Below, in pieces: positions 18,744-27,284 of a DNA stretch of 64,000 nucleotides (positions within the stretch are counted from its first letter, which is position 1; each line of letters starts with the position of its first letter). The notes under the pieces are model-generated. The model did not search any database. It saw only the letters and a list, made by a program, of their open reading frames with translations, and was not told the origin of the DNA. A program made the position numbers and the translations under genes. Origin of the DNA: RUG13091 sp045113315. Lineage in GTDB: Bacteria; Bacillota_I; Bacilli_A; RFN20; CAG-826. The stretch lies in NCBI GenBank assembly GCA_045113315.1, contig JBGUIX010000002.1, positions 62,001-126,000 on the forward strand, given 5' to 3'.

Positions 18744-19544
18744 CTATTTATCCAAATGCACATCGATTTGATTATATGGAATAGTAATTCCTTCTTTAGT
18801 AAATGCATCATAAACAAGTCTTGGGAAGGAATGTTTAATTCCATAATAATCACCATTATTCGCCCATACTTTCACCGCATAGGTAATACATGAATTATCA
18901 TGAGAAGACATATAAACATTAATCTTCATGGATTTTAAAACTTGTGGGTGCTCTTGAGCGATCTTTCTTAAAATCTCTTCTACTTTATCCATATCAGAGC
19001 CATAGGCTACGGAAAATTCCATATCCACTCTTCTGATCGCTAAAGCGGAATAATTGATGACACTGCCGTTTAAAACAGTGCTATTAGGTAAAACAATCTT
19101 CACATTTGCAAATGTAATAAGTTCGACAGTTAATAATTTAATATTATGAATCTTACCTTCAATTCCATTGATAGAGACTAAATCTCCACGACGGAATGGT
19201 TTATTAACAATAATCAAAATACCATTAGCCAAGTTAGAAAAGGAATCTTTTAAGGCTAAGCCAACAGCTAATGTCATGGTACCTAAGGATACCACTAATC
19301 CTTCAGTGGATAGTTCTAAGACGGAAGCGGCCACTAATACAACAAGAATAATAATGACAATTCTTAAAATGGAAACGATAAATGTTAACATCGCTCCATC
19401 TAATCTAGTTTTTAAAAGGATTTTCTTTAATAAGAATCCGATTAACCAAGCAAAACATATACCACCCGCAGTGATACATATCGCAAGTAATAATTTAAAT
19501 CCGTATTCGGATATATATGCGCCTATTTGTTTAAAGATTTCCAC
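18744..19544 (-). CDS. mscS: Small-conductance mechanosensitive channel, MscS family
   Basis: 266 residues. Three N-terminal helices are followed by the pore-helix pattern GTMTLAVGLALKDSFSNLANGI (about 92-113) and the beta-domain signature PFRRGDLVSINGIEGKIHNI (about 121-140). The C-terminal alpha/beta vestibule domain is complete. The channel relieves turgor on hypo-osmotic shock. It sits 2 bases before the 959-residue surface protein and probably shares its transcript. Length is normal for the family. Confidence 0.92.
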   Translation of the reverse strand: MEIFKQIGAYISEYGFKLLLAICITAGGICFAWLIGFLLKKILLKTRLDGAMLTFIVSILRIVIIILVVLVAASVLELSTEGLVVSLGTMTLAVGLALKDSFSNLANGILIIVNKPFRRGDLVSINGIEGKIHNIKLLTVELITFANVKIVLPNSTVLNGSVINYSALAIRRVDMEFSVAYGSDMDKVEEILRKIAQEHPQVLKSMKINVYMSSHDNSCITYAVKVWANNGDYYGIKHSFPRLVYDAFTKEGITIPYNQIDVHLDK

Positions 19545-19666
19545 AAATTGAAACCTCCGTCATTAAAATTTCTACACTAATTATATATGCGTATAGGCAC
19601 ATGAAAAAGAAATTTTGTTTTTCAAAATGAGTGCCGAATAGAAATTCCGATGTGAATTTTGACATG

Positions 19667-19699
19667 AAAAACCCCTCCTCCCTTGTCGGGATTTGGGGT
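19667..19699 (-). terminator. Terminator of the 284-residue lipoprotein gene
   Basis: Minus strand: ACCCC, nested TCCC-GACA-GGGA, then GGGGT and four T, 21 bases after the stop codon. Confidence 0.75.
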
Positions 19700-19719
19700 A
19701 CATCTTAGTTCAGAGAACC

Positions 19720-20574
19720 TTATTTATTATGAAAATCAAAAGAACCAGATAAATTAGTTATTTCATTAATATAATTTAGACCCGCAATAAAGCTTTCACC
19801 ATATTTTCTTGCGGTAGTTGCATCCGCTACTGTTTTGGTTTCAGCTTTAGAATTAAAGAATGTGACAAATGTTTCAATTTGATTCACTACTGTATCATAT
19901 TCTTCATCTTTTGTGTTTGTATCTAATTTTTTTAAGTCTTCACCTTGTCTTACAGCGTAATTTAGTCCAGTGCTACTTGGTGTTTCGCTACCACTTGTGT
20001 AAGTATCAGCTGTATACGACGCTTTGAAATCACCAAGATCATTGGTTACAAAATTATAATCAAATTCTAAGAACATATACGCGTCAATTTTCATGTGCAT
20101 ACTTTCGGTCGCGTCAATAATTTCCCTAGCATAAAGCTTAGCTTTATTGTTTGCTGTGTCTACATCAATCATGAGAGATAATGTAATATCCTCAACCATT
20201 ACAGGACTCGATCCATTTACTACGTCATAGACTTCACGGAATTCCACAACTTTATTAGAACAATCGAAAGCTTCGTTTTCGTATAGTTTTCCAACAACAT
20301 AAATGATGCCGCATGGACTGCCAAGTTGCATCTTTTTGTCATCTTCGGACATATCAACCATAGATTTGGTTATTGGCTTTGATGCAGCAACATAAGCAAT
20401 CTCTTCGCCCATATTTTTAAAAGCGTTAGAAAGCTTACTATTATTAGAGTCATCTTCTGATGAAGCTGAAGTTGAAGTTGGAGTTGTAGTTGAATTTGTC
20501 TTTTGCTTAGTTCCACAAGCAGACAACAAGAAAATTGGTGTTAATCCAATCAAAAATAATTTGGTAAATTTCAT
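19720..20574 (-). CDS. Lipoprotein, unknown function
   Basis: 284 residues. Signal peptide with lipobox LSAC (Cys20), then a Thr/Ser/Asn-rich linker to about residue 47, then a folded domain with several beta strands (DITLSLMIDVDTANNKAKLY near 130; MKIDAYMFLEFDYNF near 155) that may form a curved sheet. No enzymatic motif. Monocistronic between its own promoter and a terminator. Similar layout to the other lipoproteins in the window, but I see no clear sequence relation. Confidence 0.65.
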   Translation of the reverse strand: MKFTKLFLIGLTPIFLLSACGTKQKTNSTTTPTSTSASSEDDSNNSKLSNAFKNMGEEIAYVAASKPITKSMVDMSEDDKKMQLGSPCGIIYVVGKLYENEAFDCSNKVVEFREVYDVVNGSSPVMVEDITLSLMIDVDTANNKAKLYAREIIDATESMHMKIDAYMFLEFDYNFVTNDLGDFKASYTADTYTSGSETPSSTGLNYAVRQGEDLKKLDTNTKDEEYDTVVNQIETFVTFFNSKAETKTVADATTARKYGESFIAGLNYINEITNLSGSFDFHNK

Positions 20575-20633
20575 ATGTTTTCTCCCCTTTTCTTAATTTT
20601 ACTAAATAAAAAATAAAAGTTCAAAGAATCTAT

Positions 20634-20665
20634 GCACAAAAAAACACGTATTACCGAGATACGTG
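20634..20665 (-). terminator. Terminator of the restriction-modification gene
   Basis: Minus strand: CACGTAT, 7-base loop, ATACGTG, then seven T. It lies about 110 bases after the stop codon, with the repeat array between. Confidence 0.75.
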
Positions 20666-20706
20666 CATTTTACTTATTTGGCAAAGGTAGCCAATTTTAA
20701 CACAAT

Positions 20707-20757
20707 TGTCCCTCTGCATTTTGGAGAATGTCCCTCATAAACGAACAATGTCCCTCT
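20707..20757. repeat. Three direct repeats TGTCCCTCW at about 21-bp spacing
   Basis: TGTCCCTCT (20707-20715), TGTCCCTCA (20729-20737) and TGTCCCTCT (20749-20757) read in the same direction, with starts 22 and 20 bp apart. The phasing of about two helical turns suits a DNA-binding protein. Ends of IS21-family elements begin with TGT and carry such multiple repeats, so a solo transposon end is possible. No transposase is present nearby. Confidence 0.6.
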
Positions 20758-20777
20758 AAATTATGGTTATTTAATAA

Positions 20778-23162
20778 TTAGAAAATATTTTCTCTCTTCC
20801 AAAGAAGCAAACCGCCATCAATTAATTCTTGGTCAATTTTTTCTGCCAATTTGCCTAAATTCTCAAAGAATTCCAAAAACATTTGTTGATCTGCTTTGCT
20901 GCTCGCAATATCTTTAACGTACTGTTTTCCAAAGCCTTTAGTTCCTTTTGTTGTTCTGACGCGAAAGAGTGTACGTGTGTCCTCTTCTTTATCAATCTCA
21001 ACAAAATCTTCATCCGATTTGCCCATGATTGCGTTTTTGATGTCATAAAAACTATCATTAAAATTCTTATCTGCTATTAAAGGGTTATGATGATACCAGA
21101 GCGCGACTTTTAATGCAGACTTATATAGTTTCATCGCTTCTTCAGAAAAATTAAATTCCTCAAGCCATTTTCTAAAATCAAATTCTGATGTTTCTCTTCC
21201 GAAGATGGTTACTTTTTCAGTAAACAACGAATATAAATCATTTGGATTACAGCCTAATTCGCTTGCTTTGAAAGGCATTATATAGTTATTGACTTCTTTA
21301 TTAGAAAATAAATTACCCTTATAAAACAAAGAAAACATAATCGCATCGCCAAAGAGTTCATCACTTATTGAATCAAACGAGCCTCTAAAAACCATCCAGT
21401 TCCTTTCGAAATATTTGGAATGGCTATTGAAGCATAACCCTTTTGATAAAAGGCAATATTTTAAGTTGTTTGTTGTAATTTTAGTCTTTTTCTCTTTGCC
21501 GCCATTTGAAACAGTAAGAACACCCAACAAATAGCACCATTGGCCAAGAGTTGGACCATCCATGTTATCTCTGATTTTGTCTTCAATTTCATCCAACAAG
21601 CAAGGCTTTTCGATGTCATAATTAAATGTTCCTTTAAAATCCAATAATTTAGTAGAGTTGTTAACTTCATATCTATCTACCGTAATATTATTTCTCGAAA
21701 GCCTCATTCCTTTTTCTGGATTCTTATCAAATATGATAAGAGATATGCCTAACTCAGATATTTTAAAAGTTGTTTTTCCATTAGTCATTGCGTGTTTAAC
21801 GATTGAATAGCCCGACCTAATAAAACTCTCGATATCATCTCTTAGCAAAAACTCTGTTTTGCAATAATAAACAACAACGTCTGGCGAAGTCTTTAATATC
21901 TTATTGAAAAACTCAATGGCAATATCATTCTTGAATCCAGCTGTATTGTGATAAGGAGGATTCATAATTACCATCAATTTTTTATGCTCTTTTTCGCAAA
22001 TTTGATTTATATCAAGTTCAAGCCCTTTATAATTCCATTTTGGTTGGGCAGTTGGACTTTTCAAATAATCAAATTGAACAACATTATCAAATCCTTTAAT
22101 TTTGCAAATATCAACATCTGTTTGTTCTAATGTAGACATAAAACAATTCTTCTTAAAATCTATACCAAATTGATTTTGTAAATTTCCAACGCCGCAGCAA
22201 GGATCAAAAACAAGATATTCTTCAATGTTGTACCCAGATTCTAATAGCAGATTATTTTGTAACTCAACCAAGCAAGATGGTGTGTATTCGCCGCCAGTGT
22301 CTTTTCTATATTTTTCGGAATAAAGAGTTCCACTTCTTTCTAGTATTTTAAGGAATTCGTTCTTTTCAGGTGGTCTTTTATATTTACTCCAAAAATCGTC
22401 ATATGCTTGCTGGTCTGCGACTTCATATAGAACAACATCCCTTCCGTTATATTTAATCGATGTTTGCATGACATTTGGAATGTATGGAATGAGATTGTAT
22501 AGATTTAGATTTGTACCTTCTCTTATTAAGTCGACATTCACGCCTGAATCTGTTGTTTCTTGATATTTTGTGCCATTTAACATATCAACCAAAAAAAGAT
22601 TTATGGATAATTGCTCTTGATACTCGCTCAATGGACGCGTAAAAGTTATGGAGTTTTTCCAATCATTGTAAACAACATTCATGTTTTTTAAAGTGATGTC
22701 TATTTTGGTGGTTTTACCTTTAAGTAATTTTCTATAGATTTCTTTAATTTCTTCATTAACAAATAAAGTAGTTTTCCCAATCAATCTATTATTAATATGT
22801 TCAATTGCATCTCGGCTTGGGCTGCTTGGTCTTTCTGCAGCCCAATTAATATCGTTGTTGTACATTATTGAATTATCAGAACAATCAATAAGAACAAAAC
22901 AATCGTTCCCACTTTGTGAATCTTTATAGATTAAGCCAACTTGACTTAATATGTGTCTTTGTTTTTTGTTTGTTAAAATCACCTGGGCTAATGCAGATCT
23001 TTTTTCTGATTCAGAAATAATATTTTTGCTCTCGATATAAAGAATGTGTCTACCTTTTCTATCAAGCAAAAGAACATCGACTTCGTTTAAAACATCAAAC
23101 TGGCAAAGTTCAATATTAAAATATTTTTGAGCAAACTGAACCTTATAATTAACTTCAGGCAT
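20778..23162 (-). CDS. Single-chain restriction-modification enzyme (PD-D/ExK-like nuclease + N6-adenine methylase)
   Basis: 794 residues. AGGAGGTG places the start at 23162; an ATG nine codons upstream lacks a site. Residues 1-150 contain a nuclease-like pattern, D29 followed by E44-S-K46 in VDVLLLDRKGRHILYIESKN, resembling PD-(D/E)xK. The middle holds gamma-type N6-adenine methylase motifs: GEYTP (291-295), motif I FDPCCGVG (319-326) and motif IV NPPY (401-404). The C-terminal 270 residues are probably the target recognition domain. This order is that of type IIG/IIL restriction-modification enzymes. No separate specificity subunit is present. It is divergent from a small XRE regulator likely to act as controller. 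Target sequence cannot be told. Confidence 0.75.
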   Translation of the reverse strand: MPEVNYKVQFAQKYFNIELCQFDVLNEVDVLLLDRKGRHILYIESKNIISESEKRSALAQVILTNKKQRHILSQVGLIYKDSQSGNDCFVLIDCSDNSIMYNNDINWAAERPSSPSRDAIEHINNRLIGKTTLFVNEEIKEIYRKLLKGKTTKIDITLKNMNVVYNDWKNSITFTRPLSEYQEQLSINLFLVDMLNGTKYQETTDSGVNVDLIREGTNLNLYNLIPYIPNVMQTSIKYNGRDVVLYEVADQQAYDDFWSKYKRPPEKNEFLKILERSGTLYSEKYRKDTGGEYTPSCLVELQNNLLLESGYNIEEYLVFDPCCGVGNLQNQFGIDFKKNCFMSTLEQTDVDICKIKGFDNVVQFDYLKSPTAQPKWNYKGLELDINQICEKEHKKLMVIMNPPYHNTAGFKNDIAIEFFNKILKTSPDVVVYYCKTEFLLRDDIESFIRSGYSIVKHAMTNGKTTFKISELGISLIIFDKNPEKGMRLSRNNITVDRYEVNNSTKLLDFKGTFNYDIEKPCLLDEIEDKIRDNMDGPTLGQWCYLLGVLTVSNGGKEKKTKITTNNLKYCLLSKGLCFNSHSKYFERNWMVFRGSFDSISDELFGDAIMFSLFYKGNLFSNKEVNNYIMPFKASELGCNPNDLYSLFTEKVTIFGRETSEFDFRKWLEEFNFSEEAMKLYKSALKVALWYHHNPLIADKNFNDSFYDIKNAIMGKSDEDFVEIDKEEDTRTLFRVRTTKGTKGFGKQYVKDIASSKADQQMFLEFFENLGKLAEKIDQELIDGGLLLWKRENIF

Positions 23163-23275
23163 AAAGCACCTCCTGATATATGAATACAAATCAAAATTAT
23201 TTGATACCCAAATGTATATTAATTATATTTCAGGTGGGTTTTATATACAACGCAGATGTGTATTAAAATGCTCGC
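23163..23275. promoter_or_regulatory. Divergent promoter/operator of the restriction-modification locus
   Basis: The 113 bases between the methylase and the XRE gene hold imperfect symmetric elements (for example ATACCC..GGGT and ATACA..TGTAT). The plus-strand TATTAA (23261-23266) is only 9 bases before the XRE ATG, so its mRNA would have a leader of 0-3 bases. This arrangement is known for several controller proteins of restriction systems. Confidence 0.45.
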
Positions 23276-23587
23276 ATGAGCGTATTAGAGAAAATTAAAA
23301 ATTTGCAGCAAGAAAGAGGCTGGTCAACTTATAAACTTGCCTATGAATCTGGTTTAACTCAATCTACTTTATCGAATATGTTCGCTAGAGGAACTTGCCC
23401 AACAATCGAAACATTACAGATGATTTGTGATGCTTTTGGTATTTCTCTATCTGAATTCTTTGAAGAAAACGAAAGCAAAATATATGCTTCTAAAGAAGAA
23501 ATTGAAATGCTGAACAAATATAGAGCCCTTTCGGAAAAAGAAAAAGAAGCGGTCAAATCCATGATCGCTGCCCTCTATAAGAAATAA
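23276..23587 (+). CDS. XRE-family regulator, probable controller (C) protein
   Basis: 103 residues. The helix-turn-helix spans about 17-45 (STYKLAYESGLTQSTLSNMF), followed by a helical dimerisation tail with EEIEMLNKYRALSEKEK, typical of Firmicutes XRE regulators. Transcribed away from the restriction-modification gene across a 113-base shared promoter region. No SD is present and the -10-like TATTAA is 9 bases before ATG, so the transcript is nearly leaderless. Likely times expression of the nuclease/methylase. It converges, with one base between stops, on a second XRE gene. Confidence 0.8.
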   Translation: MSVLEKIKNLQQERGWSTYKLAYESGLTQSTLSNMFARGTCPTIETLQMICDAFGISLSEFFEENESKIYASKEEIEMLNKYRALSEKEKEAVKSMIAALYKK

Positions 23588-23588
23588 A

Positions 23589-24089
23589 TTAGATTGTAAG
23601 ATTCAGTAATTGTTTTAACTTGAAATAAATATCAAAAGGCAGTGTCCTACTACCGTTTTCGTATGATTTCAGTGTCTCGGGTCTTATCTCAAGAATGTCA
23701 GCGAGTTTCTTTCTAGTAATTCCCTTATCTTCTCTAGCGGTTTTGATGATCTGCCCCACTTCTTCATTTGACATTTCGTCTAATTTGTTATGTGGGTTGT
23801 TGCCTATAAACAGCAGCCATCTATAATAAAGTTTCTTGGTATCAACATGATCATGCCACTCAGGGATATGATGATTTTCAATTGCCTTAATATATGCTTT
23901 TTCTTTTTCATCACACAGTTTCATATAATCCAAATAAATGTGATACCAGTAATTAGCTTGGGTTAATTTTTCACGACCTTCTTCGTCTCTATAGCGACTA
24001 ATTCTATTTATTTCCATGCGTAAGTCTGGAATAGAATGAATCCAATCCTGGAATCCATCAAACGATACTCTCCAAATAAAGTGTTTCAT
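23589..24089 (-). CDS. XRE-type HTH protein with unusual N-terminal domain
   Basis: 166 residues. The C-terminal third (about 105-160) is a clear helix-turn-helix (IIKTAREDKGITRKKLADIL, then RPETLKSYENG). Residues 1-95 are Trp- and Tyr-rich (FIWRVSFDGFQDWIHSIPD, ANYWYHIYLDYMKL) and match nothing I know. Downstream of an array of three TTACKCAATAGGT repeats that may be its operator. Convergent with the controller-like XRE gene. It could be an antitoxin-like or phage-derived regulator of the islet. Weak SD (GGA). Confidence 0.65.
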   Translation of the reverse strand: MKHFIWRVSFDGFQDWIHSIPDLRMEINRISRYRDEEGREKLTQANYWYHIYLDYMKLCDEKEKAYIKAIENHHIPEWHDHVDTKKLYYRWLLFIGNNPHNKLDEMSNEEVGQIIKTAREDKGITRKKLADILEIRPETLKSYENGSRTLPFDIYFKLKQLLNLTI

Positions 24090-24147
24090 GGTTCCATAAA
24101 TCGCTTAAAAGCATCAAAAATGCAACGTTTTTATTAAAAATAAAGCG

Positions 24148-24202
24148 TTACGCAATAGGTCATATCCATTACTCAATAGGTAAAAGGCGTTACGCAATAG
24201 GT
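24148..24202. repeat. Three direct repeats TTACKCAATAGGT at exact 21-bp spacing
   Basis: Copies at 24148-24160, 24169-24181 and 24190-24202; the first and third also share a preceding GCG. All point the same way with 21-bp periodicity (two helical turns), upstream of the second XRE gene. Likely a cooperative operator; a transposon end is the alternative. Confidence 0.6.
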
Positions 24203-24249
24203 CTTATTTTTTACTTTGAAAATGATACAAAAATAGCGAAAATCGGCAT

Positions 24250-24287
24250 AAAAAAAGCATTTCATACCAATTATGGGTACAAAATGC
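24250..24287 (-). terminator. Terminator of the yqeY-tRNA-Trp unit
   Basis: Minus strand: GCATTT-TG-TACC, loop CATAATT, GGTA-TG-AAATGC, followed by seven T, 15 bases beyond the encoded CCA of tRNA-Trp. Confidence 0.85.
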
Positions 24288-24301
24288 GATTTTTGACTCG
24301 A

Positions 24302-24375
24302 TGGCAGGGGTGACAAGAATCGAACTCGCATCAGCGGTTTTGGAGACCGTTGCACTGCCATTGTGCTACACCCCT
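24302..24375 (-). tRNA. trnW: tRNA-Trp (anticodon CCA)
   Basis: 74 bases including the encoded CCA. Acceptor AGGGGTG pairs with CACCCCT; the anticodon loop is CTCCAAA and the T arm carries GTTCGATTC. It follows yqeY by 12 bases on the same strand and is probably co-transcribed. CCA (not UCA) is consistent with TGA being a stop. Confidence 0.95.
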
Positions 24376-24387
24376 AGCGATTTATGA

Positions 24388-24810
24388 TTATAAACCACGA
24401 ACGATTTGACTGACAAGAGACATGTCAACTTTTCCGGCATAATTCATTTTGAAATGTTTCATGACGCTTGGCATGGACTTATCTTCTAAAGAATTGATAA
24501 TATCAATTATCTCTTCCTTGCTTAATTGTTTTGGTAGGTAAGCTTTAATCACTTCTTCTTGATGGGAAATAGAATTTACTCTTTCAGTGTTATTAACTCT
24601 TAAATATCCTTCTTTTTCATCAGATAATTCCTTCAGAACTTTTTGGATGATTTCTAAGACGTTATTATCATTAAACTGTTTCCCTGAGGCGTTAGCTTCC
24701 ACCATAGTGAGTTGACATTTAGTTAAAACGACAGATAAAACACTTCTGGCATCTTTATCTTTATTTTTCATCGCTTCGATATTATCTTTTTTTAACTTTT
24801 CTACTAACAT
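24388..24810 (-). CDS. yqeY: GatB/YqeY domain protein
   Basis: 140 residues, the normal length for stand-alone YqeY. Sequence features include the N-terminal KDARSVLSVVL, central Glu-rich helices, IKAYLPKQLS, and the C-terminal MKHFKMNYAGKVDMSLVSQIVR typical of the family. YqeY resembles the tail of GatB, which binds tRNA in the amidotransferase; the stand-alone role is not settled. It is immediately upstream of tRNA-Trp on the same transcript, an apt pairing for a tRNA-associated protein. SD is GGAGG. Confidence 0.9.
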   Translation of the reverse strand: MLVEKLKKDNIEAMKNKDKDARSVLSVVLTKCQLTMVEANASGKQFNDNNVLEIIQKVLKELSDEKEGYLRVNNTERVNSISHQEEVIKAYLPKQLSKEEIIDIINSLEDKSMPSVMKHFKMNYAGKVDMSLVSQIVRGL

Positions 24811-24846
24811 GGTATTACCTCCACTCTCAAATAAATTTGAGCACTA

Positions 24847-25746
24847 TTAATTATTTAGATGTTTATTGATAAAATCAATCATTTTTTGATTAACTTCTTT
24901 AGATTCCTTAACTTCTAGATTTAAAACATTATGAACATGACCAACATGCTTGTTGTCACTATTAATATCTAAGAATTCAAAATCATGATTTCTATCTTCT
25001 AAATCTTTTTTGAGCATTAGTGATTGTTTTCTTAAGAAATCTTTTTTACAGGTTGAGACAAAGACTGGTGCTTTTAATGAGTTAATATGAGTTTTTGGGC
25101 ATAATTTAGTAAAGTCCACTTCCTTATATGACTCACCAAACATTCTTTTCATCCCAGAATTAGATAAACCATTATCTTTGATATTAGCGAAGTCATAGAC
25201 TGTGCAGTTAGTTAATACCGCGACCAAATCATGGTTAGAGAATTTATAACCTGATTCGTTAGCAAACTTAATATCATTAATAAGCTCTGCAAATAAAAGG
25301 GCTAAATGTCCACCTGCGGAATCACCAGTGATAACAATATTTGGATAATCGATATTTAATTCCTTTTTATGGGTGAATATATGCTCTATACATCTAGCAA
25401 TATCATCGATTTGATCAGTTATGGATAATTTACCGTTATTAATTCGATAGCCGACACTAATAAAATCAAACCCCTCTTTAGTGAAGATAAAAGAGAAAGG
25501 ATAATTATCGTAATGATCGCCAAATATATAAGCTCCACCATGAATATCGATAATTAAACAATTTTTCTTTTTATTGTTATCACCATAAAAAATATCAAAA
25601 GTGTGTTCACGATTATTATCGTTAATATAAGGAATATCTAATCTATGTTCAAATAAAGAAATAGGAGGATAAGTTTTTCTTCTTTTATTTGTCCCTTTTT
25701 GAGAAGTGTATTTTAAAAAATTAACAATTACTCTACCGAACTTCAT
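24847..25746 (-). CDS. Alpha/beta hydrolase (carboxylesterase, HSL-like)
   Basis: 299 residues, cytoplasmic. HGGAY (about 75) forms the oxyanion-hole motif of the hormone-sensitive lipase group, and GDSAGGH (about 141) is the nucleophile elbow. Candidate triad partners are the Asp in STCKKDFLR and the His in HVGHVHNV near residue 275. It acts on small acyl esters; substrate unknown. The start overlaps the end of the NUDIX gene by 14 bases, so they are translationally linked. Confidence 0.85.
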   Translation of the reverse strand: MKFGRVIVNFLKYTSQKGTNKRRKTYPPISLFEHRLDIPYINDNNREHTFDIFYGDNNKKKNCLIIDIHGGAYIFGDHYDNYPFSFIFTKEGFDFISVGYRINNGKLSITDQIDDIARCIEHIFTHKKELNIDYPNIVITGDSAGGHLALLFAELINDIKFANESGYKFSNHDLVAVLTNCTVYDFANIKDNGLSNSGMKRMFGESYKEVDFTKLCPKTHINSLKAPVFVSTCKKDFLRKQSLMLKKDLEDRNHDFEFLDINSDNKHVGHVHNVLNLEVKESKEVNQKMIDFINKHLNN

Positions 25747-26197
25747 CTTTCCACTCCTCCACTTTCACTAATTTATCTTGGCTATATATTAATTTTAATT
25801 TGATGAATTCGTCACTATTTATAAGTAATGGCAAAAAATATCTATCACCTTCCCAAAGTGGTAAATCTAATACTTTATCCTTATCAATAAAATGCAATTC
25901 CCCTTCATCGCAAGTTGTAATTTCTCCTTTAAATTCATTAGAGGTATATAAATACATCACTTCTATAAAATCATCATTTTGGAATAATAATTTACCACGA
26001 TAAATATATGATAATAAAGTTAATCCAGTCTCTTCTTTAACTTCACGAAGCAAAGCTTCTTCTTTACTTTCGTTAATTTCGATATGACCACCGACACCGA
26101 TATACTTGTTCGCGTTCATATCGTGCTTTTTCTTATTTCTTAAAAGCATCAAATATTGTTTGTCTTTTTCGATATAACAAAGAACAGTTTCAACCAT
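25733..26197 (-). CDS. NUDIX hydrolase (MutT-like)
   Basis: 154 residues. Intact Nudix box from about residue 37: GGHIEINESKEEALLREV then KEETGL, matching GX5EX7REUXEEXGU. Family members hydrolyse nucleoside diphosphates linked to another moiety, with 8-oxo-dGTP cleanup the commonest role for this length. Operon with the downstream esterase. Divergent from licD. Confidence 0.88.
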   Translation of the reverse strand: MVETVLCYIEKDKQYLMLLRNKKKHDMNANKYIGVGGHIEINESKEEALLREVKEETGLTLLSYIYRGKLLFQNDDFIEVMYLYTSNEFKGEITTCDEGELHFIDKDKVLDLPLWEGDRYFLPLLINSDEFIKLKLIYSQDKLVKVEEWKDEVR

Positions 26198-26258
26198 ATA
26201 AATCCATTTTACAAAGAAAAGGCATATTTTTAAAAAGAAACTAGAGTAAAATGATTCT

Positions 26259-27158
26259 ATGGTTCATTCAAAATATATCGTTGATAATAATCATTACGAT
26301 TTAGGTAAAGATGTTTTTCATAAAAGGCATGAAGTGAAAGAAATTCATCCTTTATTATTAAAAATAGTTTTAGAACTAGATCGTATCTGTCGGAAATATA
26401 ATATCGGTTACGCTTTATCTTTCGGGAGTGCTTTAGGGATATATAATTATCAAGGTTTCATTCCCTGGGATGATGATATCGATGTAGCTATTGATTATTT
26501 CGATATTCAAAGATTAATCGAGGCCTTCAAAGAAGATTTAGGAGAAGAATTCTCTTTTGATTGCTATGAAGATAATAAAAGATTTAATGTCTTAATCCCC
26601 ACTTTTAAGTTAAGACTCAAGAATTCTTATATTAAAGAAACCTATCATTGGACATTACCAAATAGATGTCGTAATGGAGATGGGATATTTATCGATATCG
26701 TCGCCTTTATGGGTGTTCCTAGTGATAAGAAAGAACATATCAAATTATTAAAATACGCTAAGCATAGAATGGCTTATTATGTCGCTTTAGATGCTTTTTT
26801 AAGAATTCAGCCTTACCGCTTAAAAGAAAAACTTAAAAATTATGAAAAAGCGGTCGCTAATAAATATCGTTATTCTGATTATGTCTCTCAAACTGTGATT
26901 ATTCCTTTCCAGGATTGGGCGGAGAAAAAAGAGAATTTAGCTTTTCCAAGAGAGGTCATATATCCGTTTAAAGAATATGAGTTTTGCGGGCATAAATTAT
27001 ATTCATTTAACGATTTAGAGATGTTTTGTAAGTTGTGTTATGGAGAAAAGGCTCTTAAAAAAGAAGTTAATGGAATATTAATTGACCCTCAACCCGCTAA
27101 ATATCGTAAAGCCAAGCATTCAAAAACTTATAATTTATATTCAAATTCAAAGAATTAA
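26259..27158 (+). CDS. LicD-family phosphotransferase
   Basis: 299 residues. SFGSALGIYNYQG then FIPWDDDIDVAID (about 50-77) is the LicD signature, with the Asp cluster forming the metal-binding nucleotidyltransferase-like active site. A conserved GDGIFIDIVAF follows near 140. LicD proteins transfer phosphocholine or related groups to cell-surface glycans and teichoic acids, so this enzyme probably decorates a surface polymer. No membrane segment. Monocistronic and divergent from the NUDIX-esterase pair. No obvious terminator before the next gene. Confidence 0.9.
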   Translation: MVHSKYIVDNNHYDLGKDVFHKRHEVKEIHPLLLKIVLELDRICRKYNIGYALSFGSALGIYNYQGFIPWDDDIDVAIDYFDIQRLIEAFKEDLGEEFSFDCYEDNKRFNVLIPTFKLRLKNSYIKETYHWTLPNRCRNGDGIFIDIVAFMGVPSDKKEHIKLLKYAKHRMAYYVALDAFLRIQPYRLKEKLKNYEKAVANKYRYSDYVSQTVIIPFQDWAEKKENLAFPREVIYPFKEYEFCGHKLYSFNDLEMFCKLCYGEKALKKEVNGILIDPQPAKYRKAKHSKTYNLYSNSKN

Positions 27159-27210
27159 TTTTTTATATTTTAGAAAGAAAAACATTATTACGCATTTTTT
27201 ATTTACTGTG

Positions 27211-27267
27211 TTGACAGGATATAGATTAATAATATAAATTTAAGTAAGAAATAACCGTACGGTTATT
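27211..27267 (+). promoter_or_regulatory. Strong promoter with an 18-bp perfect palindromic operator
   Basis: TTGACA (27211-27216), a 16-bp spacer and TATAAA (27233-27238) form a near-consensus sigma-A promoter. Just past the expected start lies AATAACCGTACGGTTATT (27250-27267), perfectly self-complementary over 18 bases and typical in form of TetR-family operators. It precedes the SD (AAGGAG) of the beta-helix surface protein, so expression is probably repressor-controlled. Confidence 0.75.
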
Positions 27268-27284
27268 AATAAAAGGAGAAACAA

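Noticed and set aside
20707..20757. Triple repeat as a CRISPR remnant
   Set aside because: Repeat units of 9 bases and gaps of 11-13 bases are far too short, and no cas gene is present.
20637..24302. Integrative element with attachment sites at tRNA-Trp
   Set aside because: No duplicate of the tRNA-Trp 3' end and no integrase gene was found around the restriction islet.
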